A stretch of 64,000 nucleotides of DNA, from contig JAANDG010000414.1 of NCBI GenBank assembly GCA_036852015.1, forward strand, positions 1 to 64,000, in the 5' to 3' direction. The notes beneath the pieces are model-generated. The model was not told the DNA's origin, ran no database searches, and saw only the letters and a list, made by a program, of their open reading frames with translations. Positions 26,101 through 38,210 of the stretch are shown here, in pieces. Every line of letters starts with the position of its first letter. The first letter of the stretch is position 1. The DNA comes from Pelodera strongyloides. Its lineage: Eukaryota; Nematoda; Chromadorea; Rhabditida; Rhabditidae. A program made the position numbers and the translations under genes.

Positions 26101-29100
26101 TAGTTGCTTGACATGTTTCTGAATAACAACATTTTTCAGTTTGTTTCCAAGCGATTTCGCATATAATTGGATTGACAACTGAACAAATGCGAACATAGAA
26201 AAGTAAGACTAGGAAGGAAACTTACAAGAATTTCAAGTTCTTCATTGTTGTAAAAGGTTTAGATGTTATCGAAGAGAGCCGGTTGTTTGATAAGTCTCTG
26301 CAAAGGTAAAGCTTGGAACATTTTCAATACAATTTCACATTTGTGGAATAATAGATCAAAAAGTATTTAAAATAGTAACAGTAACCGTAGTACTTTAATA
26401 AGAAGAAAAGGATCATCTATTGAATGATAATATATGAAAAGTGTAGATTAAAAAATTAAAAATAACGCTCACATTGATTCGAGGTTTGGCAGCAGATCTT
26501 CACTGTCAAACGATTCAATTCGATTGTTTCCAAGAAGAAGCGTTGTTGTGAATTGAGGGAGATTATTGGGGACAGCAACTAGATCACGTCCACTGAATGA
26601 ATATTTTGTTTGTAAGAGTTTTAAGCAAACATTTGAAAAACTCTAGTTGAAGCAATTGGTTCTTTATAGTGACGTATACCTGCAGTCAACAATTGTCCCC
26701 ACACATGAGCACTGTAATGGACAATCGAAGTCAATTATGCATTCGCCAGCTCTGCCAGTGATGAAGATTTCCGATCCTGTAAACAACACATACACTATCA
26801 CGTTTGTTCTTGTTCAGGTCAACCTAGACGCAATTTTAAGCATATAATTTCGTTGATAATTGTAAGTGAAAGTGCACACCTTTGCATCTAAACCTGTTGG
26901 TGACAACCATATTGAGGCGCTTCTTGGCCACTCTTTTGGGGCCCTCACAACGGGCTCCAGAAGTTTCAATCTCTCTTTCCGAGAGTAATTCGGCCAACCA
27001 TTCCTAAAACCATGAGCATTTTTATTGATTGTGTAAAGATTTTGAGTTTCCGTTTCCAATTTATTTAGAAGAAGCCTTACCAGGTTACAATCACAGATAA
27101 GTGGATTTTTGGCCAAATGGATTGTTTGTAATTTGCTCAGCGAGTCGAAAGTTCCGTTGGCAAGAGATTGGATTTTGTTGTCGTACAGCGAAAGAAGATT
27201 CAAATTCTGTAGAGGTTGCAGGACTCCACGTCTGAGAGGAAAGATAGTGTTTATTTTTTATATTGATTGACTTTGTCGTTTTTTGTTCTCTGCATGGAGT
27301 GTTTTCCCTTGTTGTCTAATAAACTGTATTAATCACACATATGTATAGATATGGAGCTCCGAGTTTGGGGTTGTGTATATGCTCAGCGACTAGCGTGTAA
27401 ACACCAAGGAAGCAGGAATCTGAGACATACCACCAATGAGGCCATAATGCCAAAAAGCCGTGCTTACCTCAAGCACTTCAATTGGTTCGCGTTGAGCAGG
27501 AGAAGCTGTAATCGATCGAGACCAACAAATGCGTCTTCAGGAATATCAGAGAGCAAGTTGCCGTAAAGGACTCTGAAAGTATTACAAGGCACTTTATTCT
27601 GTATAACGAAATACAAAATACCTACTGGGTTTTGTCATGAATGAGAAGAAAGTAATTACAGTGAGTTGAGTTTGGTCAGTCCTTCGAAGGCCCTCGGTGC
27701 CACTTCCAAGATTGAATTCTGACTTAGATCCAGGCGCTTCAGATTTGGAAGGTTTTTGAATGCCCTTGATGGTACATATGTGATTTTGTTCTGTTCCAGG
27801 CGCCTAAAATTGTGTAGACACTTGGTTTACGAATGAAAAATTTTAAACATCACATGCACGTTGTATAAGATGTGTATTAAATGCGGACTCACAATTCAAT
27901 TGTGGACTTGGGCAGGTTGGCTGGAATATGCGTGATTCCCCGGTCTCTGCAATCCACTGTCTGATCTGTGCATGTACAGGAAGCAGGACACACCCTTGCA
28001 TCAGAGCACTGCGACGTCATACGTTTCTCAATTCCAGAACATTTGAGTTGCTGAAATCGCATTCTTCTTAATAAATAAGAATGCGTCCAGTTTACATAAA
28101 TAATCAACGCCCGATCTTTTCCTTAAAATTGAAGGGGAACGAATGAAAATTACCTCGTCCCTGACGGATTCAAGTGGTCGACCCTGTAGAATGGCTGGTC
28201 TGCTACATTTGATTGCCGATATTGCCTGGGTTGACAGATCATGCTTCATCCAGGAAAGTCTGCAGTCACAGTGCCATGGGTTTTCGTGAAGTCTCCTAGA
28301 TCGAATCGTTCAATTCACATATACAATCTACTTTGAACGCCAACCAACAATAAATACTAAAAAAAGAAACTGATTGGATCATTGGTCAGAAACTCGAAAT
28401 TGGTTGTAAGAACACAATAATTCAGTGAAGGCACTTGTAACGGATAGTGCGATGAAGTTGAACATACAGCAGTCTCATGTTGTTCGTCACACCAATGGGG
28501 TAGATAGTTGTCAGGTTATTGTTGTTCACCGTTAAAATCTCTAGTGATTTCCAAGACGAGATGATATCCGTTTCAACACTAAAATTTAATTTGCATAAAT
28601 TAATTGATACGCTCTAAAGCGCGAAACCACTTTTTAAACATATGTTCCTATGTTCAAGATGTATTCTTTGGAAAACTTGGTGAATCTAGATAAAATCCGT
28701 TATTTCACCTTAGTCATAATCATCATGTTGTGCATATTCTCTCAATTGCCCAAAACCGCTTTGAATAGATTGTATGTAAGTGTGTGACACGATAATCCCA
28801 CTATGACATTGACCTGTACACTCAAAAGGTCTTTAACACAGAATACCCATACACGTTCGCTCAATTTACATAATTACACGGCAATAATGATAACCAGTTG
28901 TGCGCAATTCAAATGAGCGACAACTAGTGAAAGTTGTTGTGATTTTGCAAACCGTGAAACACCATGCCAGTGTCAAAGTTTCGGTCCTAAAAGCTAGCAA
29001 AGTCTAGCTTGCTTTATGCAGGAGCAAATAAACAACTAATTTTCTACGAAAACACAAAAGCGAAAATGTCTGTAGTTAATTCTCACCACATCAGCTGATT

Positions 29101-32100
29101 CTTGTCGAGTTGCAAGTTTCGCATAGCTTCTGGTCCGCGAATATGGTCATCGGTTATGATTGATAGTTGATTTTCTGACAGATCACTGAAAATACTAACT
29201 TCGACATTGATTCAGACTGGTACAACAACAAACTTATTCATTGATACACGAAGAATTCCGTACATTCTTTTCAATTCCCTCTTTTCAGTCTCTCACCAAC
29301 CAATGTTTAAAACTTGACTTTGCATAACAATGCGGAAAACTAGAACCCAGCCAATTCTTTCAACTATTGCGTGAATCTTTACAGATTTGCAAGTAAAGAA
29401 AAAACTGTCGCGCATCGGTGCGCCTCTTTGAAATAAAGGCAATCATTGTTACAGAAATCACAACCATATTAGAGGCATTACTATGTATTGCATTACATAT
29501 AAACTATGGGGAACATCAATCGCTTCTTTTTAAAGTTTGCTTTAGAAATCTTAAAATGCTCCCCCGGTCTATTCACAACTCATCACCCAATGGCGTCTTT
29601 TCCCGTGAGAGTGGTTGTTCTAAACACTTTTTACGATCAGTAACACAACGGGAAGGCAATCTGCGGGTAAACTTCACGCAGCAGAGATGGAGACAGCCGT
29701 GTAGCACCGCGCTGCTTTTTACCCGCAGTTTTCTGAAATCCAATTGACTATGCTGTGCGGGCGGCAACTCATAATGGCCAATGAAAGGGCCCTCCCGACA
29801 TAACTGTACTATTAGCAGAGAATGCTCGGAGCATGAACTTTTGGACAAAGCCATTTTATCTTCTGCCTCCCACACTATTATTTCCTCCAGCAACTGTTAA
29901 TTGAATCTCACGTAAATAATATAACACAAAACAAGCCTACAAAAACAATAATTGAGTAAAAGCAACAATAAAAAGGCTAAAAGCTCATTACGCCCCCTCC
30001 CCCACAATTTATACCCTGCAGCCGGCTGACGCTTAGCCCACGGTTATCATTAAAAATGCGCGAATAAGTAGGTTCTCAATTTAGAGCGTCTTTCATTAGG
30101 CTATGCGCCAGTGGGTCTTAAGGACCCGAAATGGGCAATTGTGGCACATTCCGTCAGAAAACAATGTGTATCAAAAATGCATAAAGAAAAGAGAGATTTC
30201 TTGCCAAGAACATCTCGTTGTTTCCTTACAATTATCAATATTTTACTAAAGAAGCGGCAGCTAAGAAACATTTTTCCTGCTACCCAGAAAAGAGGAAGCA
30301 AGAAGACGCCAAACACTCAAAAATACAGATTGATTTCAGCTATTTCTTCAAAGTCCCTACTGTAAGGGATGGAGATTTCCTTTTGTTGGAGGCATTTCAA
30401 TTGACTGTTTTCAATGGCTCCACCAACAAAGCGGGGTCTAATTTGCATGTTGGGGTCCCTGGTATCCATCGGTTAGCATTCACTGCCCTTTCTTCCCAGG
30501 AGGAAGATCTGTTGGGGTTAATGTCGTCGCGCCATTCACAAATCCGTTTAGGAGCTGCTTTCAACGCTTTGTTATCCAATGCCCCCATCAAAGCTTATTT
30601 GCGCAATGTGTATACAATGCAAGTTTTTTTTTGTATAAAGTGTTGCATACGTTTTTTGTTTTGTCTAAACTTTTAAGTATAGACCGCAAAGCAGTTAAAA
30701 AAACATATGGTTTGTTAAAGGGTAGTGGTATCATCACGTCGACAACCATAAAAATGGTTAACAGTCAAGTATGGGAAAGTTCCTTTCATACTAATTTTTA
30801 TTATATCTACTGTTCGTGTACGGACATGCCTTTGATGTGTCTCCCCGGTGAAATGCGCGGTGTCTGCGGCACGAATAAGACGAAGGAAAGAAGGGGTTCC
30901 GAATGGGTTGTGAGATGAGGCGAACAACGACAACTGTTCTCTAATGTTGTTCTAGCGAAGACAAATGGCCATCACTCCATCCAACCACTCAGCCAGCCGA
31001 TATCTAACTCTTGCGAAGAACACGGGACAAAAGGGGAGCCAGAACCGACAAGGTGGTCGCCTGGTCATAAGGACCGAAACGTTACTCCATGACTTTATGA
31101 CCTTCCAGCATATTAACATGTGAATGCATTTCCCATTTTGTATTAAAATGATACAGTCATGACTAGAGTCCCGATCGCACATATTCAAATGCAGTGATAT
31201 GTTTTAATTGTGAAAATAAAGCCAATAAAATAGGAACCTGCTCATATCCCTTAATTCAACTATCAACTACTGTTATATATTGTACTGTTTACTACAACAA
31301 CATGCCACAAAGAACCGTCTACGTGCCTTTTGTGCGCTGGTTTCAAACAGTAGCGCCCGAAGTGACTCATTATGAGTGTTGGACAGCGAACAGCCTGACC
31401 GGCCGTGGGGATGGGCAATTGTAATTGTCATATTCTAATATTATTCAATATGAGAATGTCATCAAAGAGATGGAAGCTTTTGTCAGTTGAAGGTGAATGA
31501 TTGACAGGGAAGACATCAAAGGGAGAGAGAAGGATTGAACACGATAACCTTAAGCAAATTTGCGCATAAAAGAATTTGGGAATTTGAGCGTAAACTTATG
31601 AAGATACGTATCTACATATGGGATCGGCTGAAAGGGTCGGGGGTCACTTCCCGATCGTTAGTTTGTTCTTTCTTCTATTAACTTTGAAAAAATTCAAAGT
31701 CAAATGTGACCTCAATATCAAATCTCAAGCTCAAGTACGGCTTTAAATATGCACAGTTTTGTCTCAAGATCCCAACCGTACAGTATTTGCTAGAGTAAGA
31801 CTTGAGGCAAAAATGAGCATGAAACGCTTACGTGCGCTTGTGGTTTGATATTGGGATCATATTTGACTGTGAATTTGTTTACACTTGATAAAAATAACAA
31901 CATATTAATGAACGCGAAGTAACGGCGTCCCTTTAAAGCGAAACAACAATCAGTTCGAGTAAATTATTCGCCCTTAATAATAACACATTCAGCCACCGCT
32001 TTCCCAATCATTCAAAACAAAAAGTTCAAATGAACATCATCAACATTTAGAAAACTAGCGGCGTCTAACGTTTCAAAGGAGTTTGACATTTCGGCACAGC

Positions 32101-34262
32101 CCCGATTGTTTTGTTTGATATTGACGATATCAGGCTGTATCGGTAGACGGAAAATGAACTCCAACAGAAAAATTTCGTAAGAGATCGGTACTGCACCCGT
32201 ACGTATGCCATTCCAAAGCTCTCAACCAACAAAATAGTCGTTTACTTATTGCATACAAGGTACAAACTGGTTACAATGCATGGCTACCACAACTTGCTGG
32301 TCTATATTGTTCAGCCTTTATTGACATAAGAAGTTAAATGTGTTGTTTGCCAAATAATGCGCTAAGTGGCCGCTTTTATATGAAAGATTTTCGCCTCGTC
32401 CGCAAAAGCCATTGTACGAACATATACAGTAGAATGCAATACTCGTGGGAAAATGCGAATTGAAAATGTTGTTTGAACACAATAAAAACAATATTCGGAA
32501 GACTGAACTGAGATCGGAAGGAGTAGAACGCTGTGAACTGCATACTATTCTAAAGATAACTAAATGGGAACTCGGGAATTTTGCAGTAGGCAATATTAAA
32601 AAGTTATATCTTGCTGCACAAATTTTTTTCTTCAAATTTCCCATGTATGCAATAAAATCACTAAGGTATGCCCGTGCCTTAAAACTGATATGTTTCATTT
32701 TGTACCAAGCGTATGCTAATGTTACATTGGCCAGCTGATTGATTCCCGGAAAATAGACTCAGATCTCAAGAAGGTGCAATGATGTATCACTTGATTACAA
32801 GATGAATTGTATGTCGTGCAAGGAAAAGAACCAGATGACCACCGTATCAATGTGTTATATCTTGTTCTAGCCGATTGGAATATAGCATGAGATATGGCAG
32901 AATGAAGCGATGAAAAACTTCGGAAATCACACAGCAAATAAGTACGAAAACAGATGACGGATATAATAATCACATAAAAACAGAAAATAATTTAAATGTG
33001 ACTTACAGTCGATGTAACTTCCTGCAATTGACCAGTAATCCAGCGGGAATATCACGAAGCAGATTCTTATTCAAACGCCTAAATAATTCCTTGTATATCT
33101 GACGACAATAAGTTCACAAAATATACGAAAACAATTCGAAAAGCAACGTACAGTCTTTCAAGTTGTGGCACTGAATTCAAAGCTCCCTCCTCAACGGTAT
33201 GGAGCTTATTGTCCATAAGATTTCTGAAAACAATTATCGTAAAAATTCATTTTTATCTGAAGTTTTGCACATTTTTATCATTTTGTACATTTCCTCGAAA
33301 GCGAAACAGAAAGTCTCGCTCTCGATGTATTCGTAAGCCAATTGACTAACTAAGTGGTGAAAAAAAACAGACAAATTGGCCCGTGGCATGACATTTCGAA
33401 TAGTGGAACACCGGAACGCTTTCGTACATGGGAAATATGTATAATGTGGTAATGATAGTTTTGGACAATTTTAAAAAACATCTGACCAAAATCTCCATTT
33501 TCTGGATTAACTTTGTAAGAGCACCCAATAATAAATGCCAATTTATAAGTGATTAGTTTGTGATTTTTGAGGCAAGTTTTAGGTGTTCTAACTGGAAGAC
33601 AAGTTTCCTTGCGCGTTTACGCGACTTAGTCAACGACAAGCTTATTCCAAGACATGCGTAATATGGATGTTAGATATGTGTATACACATAGCTAATACCA
33701 AGGGTGTTGGTCGGGAGCTTACTCGAAGTGTGTTTTGCAAACAATCTTGCGGGAATACACGGCCAGATGCGGAACGTAAATCGTAAATCGTTAATTATGA
33801 AGTCAACATCTGACTAGAATTTTTTCAGTGGACGATGCTACTGATTTATGTTCTACGGCACACCAGTAAACGGTCAAAGCGAAAACTGTTATACCTAAAT
33901 CAACCGCGGAACAATAGAACTTACAGAATCTTCAATTGTGGAACATCAATCAGATCTTCTCGGTGCAAGATTTTGATGTAATTCTCTTGGAGGTCGCTGA
34001 AAGCACAGAATAATGTGGTAAACTTATTGTGGTAAAATATAAGGATCTCCGCAAGTCTAGGACACTGATGAGAATTTTTAATTGAAACTCACAGTCTATG
34101 TGTATCAGGTGGAAGATTCCGCGGTATACTTGTAAGATTCTTTTTGACGCAAGAAACAGTGTTGAATGAACAATCACATTCTTCTGGACAGGATTGAACA
34201 AAAACTGGCAGCAACAATATTAAAAATATTGATATTGAATAGTGTGAGAAGCATTCTCGCAT
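20137..34262 (-). CDS. slt-1: Slit, secreted axon-guidance ligand
   Basis: Ligand of Robo receptors. Exons, 5' to 3': 34262-34093, 33996-33925, 33223-33152, 33078-33007, 29185-29087, 28578-28468, 28295-28154, 28050-27893, 27803-27660, 27572-27468, 27231-27081, 27003-26880, 26776-26680, 26592-26473, 26297-26226, 26118-26047, 25925-25762, 25665-25593, 25517-25386, 25244-25123, 25011-24918, 24542-24474, 24370-24284, 24101-24027, 23926-23833, 23749-23627, 23301-23168, 23060-22967, 22797-22672, 22585-22502, 22392-22283, 22182-22055, 21913-21828, 21633-21501, 21341-21264, 20980-20849, 20713-20656, 20564-20445, 20200-20137. They sum to 4161 nt, 1386 aa plus stop, normal for slit. Order: signal peptide; four LRR domains with Cys caps (about 26-262, 262-473, 473-648, 650-845); six EGF repeats (843-1090); laminin G (1095-1262); one EGF (1264-1308); cystine knot (1315-1386) with [15 protein letters not shown] and RKCQC. 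The linker after EGF5 lies where vertebrate Slit2 is cleaved. Several 72-nt exons encode single LRRs. Two introns are non-standard (see findings). Confidence 0.97.
24559..24830. repeat. GC-rich insertion with GGCGAAA words in slit intron
   Basis: This block in the intron between slit exons 21 and 22 is much richer in G+C than the surrounding introns. It has GCGGCGAAAAA at its left end and the reverse complement near its right end, plus internal GGCGAAA words on both strands. It looks like a foldback or transposon-derived insertion. The long open frame across it is a by-product of composition. Confidence 0.5.
31691..31876. repeat. Imperfect foldback element in slit intron 4
   Basis: The left arm from AATTCAAAGTCAAATGTGA and the right arm ending TCATATTTGACTGTGAATT are imperfect reverse complements, including CAATATCAAA and TTTGATATTG. 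Arms are about 70 bp. No coding capacity. It lies in the 3.8-kb intron between slit exons 4 and 5. Confidence 0.6.
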
Positions 34263-34265
34263 CTT

Positions 34266-34272
34266 CTGAAAA
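34266..34272 (-). other. Splice acceptor 3 nt upstream of the slit ATG
   Basis: The minus strand reads TTTTCAG, then AAG, then the slit ATG. Such a tight acceptor fits spliced-leader trans-splicing, common in nematodes, or a cis-spliced 5' UTR intron. The sequence alone cannot separate the two. Confidence 0.6.
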
Positions 34273-35329
34273 CATAGGATAGTTGAGACGACATATGTAA
34301 AACAGAGCCTCGAAAACTATTGTGCTAACCCAATCCCATACAAAAGTTCACATCTGCAAAAATCCTGATACTGAGGCAAATGTCATAATTAAATACAAAA
34401 AGAAACGCAAATGTTTCCAAAGTTTGAGGTGCTCTAATTCTTTAAAACATTTATATTCTCTTTTCTTTAGTTGCACTCAGTGCTATGAAAACTACAACAA
34501 AAACTTAAGAAGGAGGATAACCAAGTGAACACATGTTATTTCTGGTAAACTGATTTATAATACAGCAGTTCTAAATAATTTATTGTCCGTAATGTTATAC
34601 AAGCACGCTCGACTATTTTCTGCAACTATACGATGGGGCGCAACGCTTTTAATGAAATATTAATTTCGACCAAAGAAAAAAACAACTGGATTGCCACTTT
34701 TTAGAGAACAAACAAGAAGGAGCTGAGTAATTTGAAACCTTTCCCGGATCGAAACGCACGGATGGGACATAAAGGAGATGGCAGGGGGCGGGGACACGTG
34801 AGACCTGACTCCGCCCATCACTTTGGAACTCACCGCAGTAAAACATTGGTACTAACTTTTCACAATGTATTCTGGTATGGATTTGGGAAAAAGTAGTAAG
34901 AGGAGCGTGCATAACGGAAACTTAGCGAATGTGGAAGCCACATGGGTATTACAGGGGTATTACAGGATATCGATACATATTGTTGAGCTTACAATTAGTA
35001 CATTTCTTTGTTGCACCTGGTAACCTTAACCTGTCACACTTTTGTTGACATGAATCTTTTCACGAAAGTCAGAAATATCAGCCTTGTACAAAAATAAAGA
35101 GATTTTTTTGGTCATCGTTGTCATTATTGTATTGGGCGCATGCTCATGCTCTGATTCATCACAATTAGACATGAACATGTGCTTTAATGAAGATTCATAT
35201 TTTAACGCATGAAACTTTTAGTAATAATTTATTCCGTATACATATAAAATATATGCAACGTACGTGTATTTATTAGGCACTCACTAATAGGATAATTAAT
35301 TAGTATTGTTCATGTATGTGTGTGGCTTG
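34273..35329. other. Intergenic region between collagen and slit
   Basis: About 1.06 kb upstream of slit and downstream of the collagen stop. This is too long for typical nematode operon spacing (about 100 bp). I see no gene; the region is the natural place for the slit promoter, but no motif is assignable. Confidence 0.5.
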
Positions 35330-37272
35330 TTAAAAGTAGGCAGTCCGGTCCGGGCATGAACAGTACACTGCATCGGCTCCTGAAACAAGAAATTTCAACT
35401 TGTTAGCATTTTAGCTCAACTTCAACGTTCAATTTCCTTATTAGTATGCAATTATAATCGTGTCACATACAATTGTTAATATGTTGTGCGTAGTTCAGTT
35501 AATAAGCATTCTTAAACAGAGTTACGATAGTATATCTACCTGGACGTCCACATCCTCCATTGAGTCCTGGGGCTCCATTCTGACCAGGTGGTCCGGGTTC
35601 TCCGGCTGGTCCAGGAGGACCCTGTGATCCTTCATTGCCATTTGGTCCTGGTTCACCTGGGCTTCCAGCAATACCTAAAATTAAGTATGAACGCACAACC
35701 GACTTGTCGAGCGCATGTCGACCAAACGTAGAAAAAAACTAACCTCTATGCCCTTCCTGTCCAACACCTCCCTTTGACCCCCTTTGTCCGATTAGTCCTC
35801 TAGTACCGTCCAATCCGGGGGCTCCTGCATCTCCTGGGGTTCCTGGTTGCCCATCAGAGCCAGGATCACCAAGAGGACCTACAGGTCCGGGTGCGCCGTC
35901 TTGCCCCGGAAAGCCATCTGGTCCAGGAACACCTATTTAGGAAACTTTGTTTATTGACAGTAGTAACGATAACTTAGCAGAGAAATGACAGATGTGGTGT
36001 TTGGTATGTTTTTCCACAACTAAGGATGTGTTTGGACATTTTTCATCAAAAATAAGTTCACCTTCTGGTCCAGGATCCCCCTCGTCACCATCGGCTCCAA
36101 CAGGGCCAGGAGGTGCTCGTGGACATTTTGCGCATCTTGTACCAACCGCGTAAGATGTCACTGAGCTATGCGCCCCGGTTTTACCAGGAGCCCCCGGTTC
36201 GCCCGGCTCTCCTGGTGCTCCTGGTTGTCCCTGACGACCTGGCGGTCCAGCAGGACATTCGTGGGACAAATCTAGGAAAGGTGTCATTTATTGTTCTGAT
36301 TATTGCCTTAATGTTAAGGTATGCATATTTAGGCACTAAACGGCAGTGTAGTTTTCACAGCGACTGGTTATCGTGTACTGGTCTCGGATTCAAGTAAGAC
36401 TCTGCTTGCAACTCCATCAAATTTGTTAAAATTGGTTAATGGTTAAGTGTGAATATCAGCTCACTGAGCGCTAGAAAAGATAGGATAGCGCTTCTTTGGT
36501 CTGAAACACACCCTGCTGCTTCAATAATAATATGGTTTATTGGAAGACAATAAATAAATAAACAAAGAAAGAGCATGCAGTGTAATAATGGACAACTAAT
36601 GTCAAATGTCAACCAACAGGAACCCTAAGACACGGCGCTTCACAACGCACGTACTGACGAGGGACCAAACGGATACTGAATGGTAATTCCTTATAAACAA
36701 AGAAATACATAAATGCTTCGTCGTGGATTCGGTTGAAACACATTATGAGCATACAAAGGCAAAACCCCACCTCCGCATTGGCATCCGGAGTTGACTTCAC
36801 GTTCTTTTCTTACAAACATTCTCATTCCTTGCGGACCGCTCAATGTATGAGAGGAATCAAGCTGTGAAATGATGTCAGACCATGCCGAATCCGTGTACAT
36901 CTAAACATTGTTGCCACATTTTGAACAGTTGAGAGCATGCTCTTTGTCAGCATTAGAGCAAAATAAGTGAAACGCAAAAACTACTTATACATTAGAATTT
37001 TAAAGTAAGAGTTTTCCTGCCGCAAATTTGTGTCTCAAAATCAGCACACTCTATTCTGACACTGTTTATTCATACATCATATTCAGAATTAGCAGCGTAG
37101 AGTAAATCACCTTAACCTCCTGTAAGTCAGCGACCGAACTCCGATGGAACTTCTCAGCGTGAATGTATATTATGGTTACAATAGTTATTAATATAAACAC
37201 GACGATTCCACAAAATGTAGTTGCATAACTCAGAGTATTTGACTTATTCCTACTGATAAATGGGTCGTGCAT
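35330..37272 (-). CDS. Nematode cuticle collagen
   Basis: Secreted structural collagen of the cuticle. Exons: 37272-37111, 36900-36771, 36271-36062, 35932-35744, 35674-35540, 35379-35330; 876 nt, 291 aa, a usual length for the family. Residues 1-54 hold an N-terminal hydrophobic segment ([16 protein letters not shown]) as in the nematode cuticle collagen N-terminal domain, continued by [15 protein letters not shown] before NSGCQCG is a candidate furin-like processing site. Gly-X-Y blocks follow, interrupted once by a non-repeat segment ending RCAKCP. Cys pairs flank the helices (CQC, CAKC, GGCG, CSC), and the protein ends [10 protein letters not shown] then DRTAYF. Introns 2 to 5 all split a glycine codon after its first G, so those exons are interchangeable in phase. 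The subfamily (col, dpy, sqt, rol type) is not assigned. Confidence 0.96.
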
Positions 37273-38210
37273 TTGCCTTTTTGAAATTGTATTTCGTTGC
37301 TGACTCTATAATTGATTATCCATTAAAGTTAAAGTTAAAATGCTGAGATATTGCAAGATCGTTGGGAACGTTGTAAAATGTCCACTGAATATTTGGTACA
37401 GCTCAAACCGAACTGGCATAGTGTCCGATTGAGAAAGGTTTATGACTCTCACAGTTTCGAGCATAGACTGTTGTGTTACACCATTGAAGTTCAATGAAAG
37501 CACTTGTCATTTTACAACATTCGTAAGACAGCAGCATATCAAGCATACACCTGTAGTATAATGAAGTTGCATCTCCTACACACCACACATAGTGCATGTA
37601 AAGAAGGCTAGAAATGACGGGCTTTTATTGCCTTTTTGAGGTCGGAGTGTGTTTTCATAGTATTGTGGCACGGACGCTGCGTTTTTTTCTCGCGGGCTAA
37701 CTTGCGAACCTCTGGTAACTTACCGACGGTTACCCATCAATTGTGCAAATAAATACTACATAAGGCAGAAATTAGTTAATTATGAGTGCTGACGGAACAA
37801 TATATTTGCTGAAAAATCGCGGGCAAACTTGGGACATGCGCTTTCACGCTGCCGGGTTAGGGGGCAACACACGGAGAAGATAAGAATTATGATGGATGTA
37901 GAACATCCTTGCCTGTTTCACTTTGGCTTTATACCGTTGATGCCATTGAATTCAAAATTGGTTTCCATTAGAACGCAACTCTTTTTCTCTTTCTCTTCTT
38001 ACAAAAAGTAAGCAAACTGGAAAGAAAGATGTTGAAAGCATCAACCCTCCAACCTCTAGTTTCGGCTAACATATAGTTTGGGTAGTGCTTTTTTACCTTC
38101 TAGAAAAGGTCCTGATTTCTGTCAAACAAAAAAAATTCCGAAGCGTAGATTGTGCATGTTATTTGGGGGAAAAGACACCATTGGAAGACAACTTTATTTA
38201 CAACCTCCAG
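37273..38210. other. Intergenic region between tetraspanin and collagen
   Basis: About 0.94 kb. No coding exon is recognised. It is presumably the collagen promoter region; no clear regulatory motif could be assigned. Confidence 0.5.

Noticed and set aside
30218..31188. Several 60-150 codon frames in slit intron 4
   Set aside because: Frames lie on both strands with no family motif and no phase link to slit exons. The stretch is GC-richer than neighbours and may be a repeat, but this is unproven.
31929..31936. TCCCT-TTAA as the end of a fourth MITE
   Set aside because: No matching opposite end was found nearby and the inward sequence does not resemble the three intact elements.
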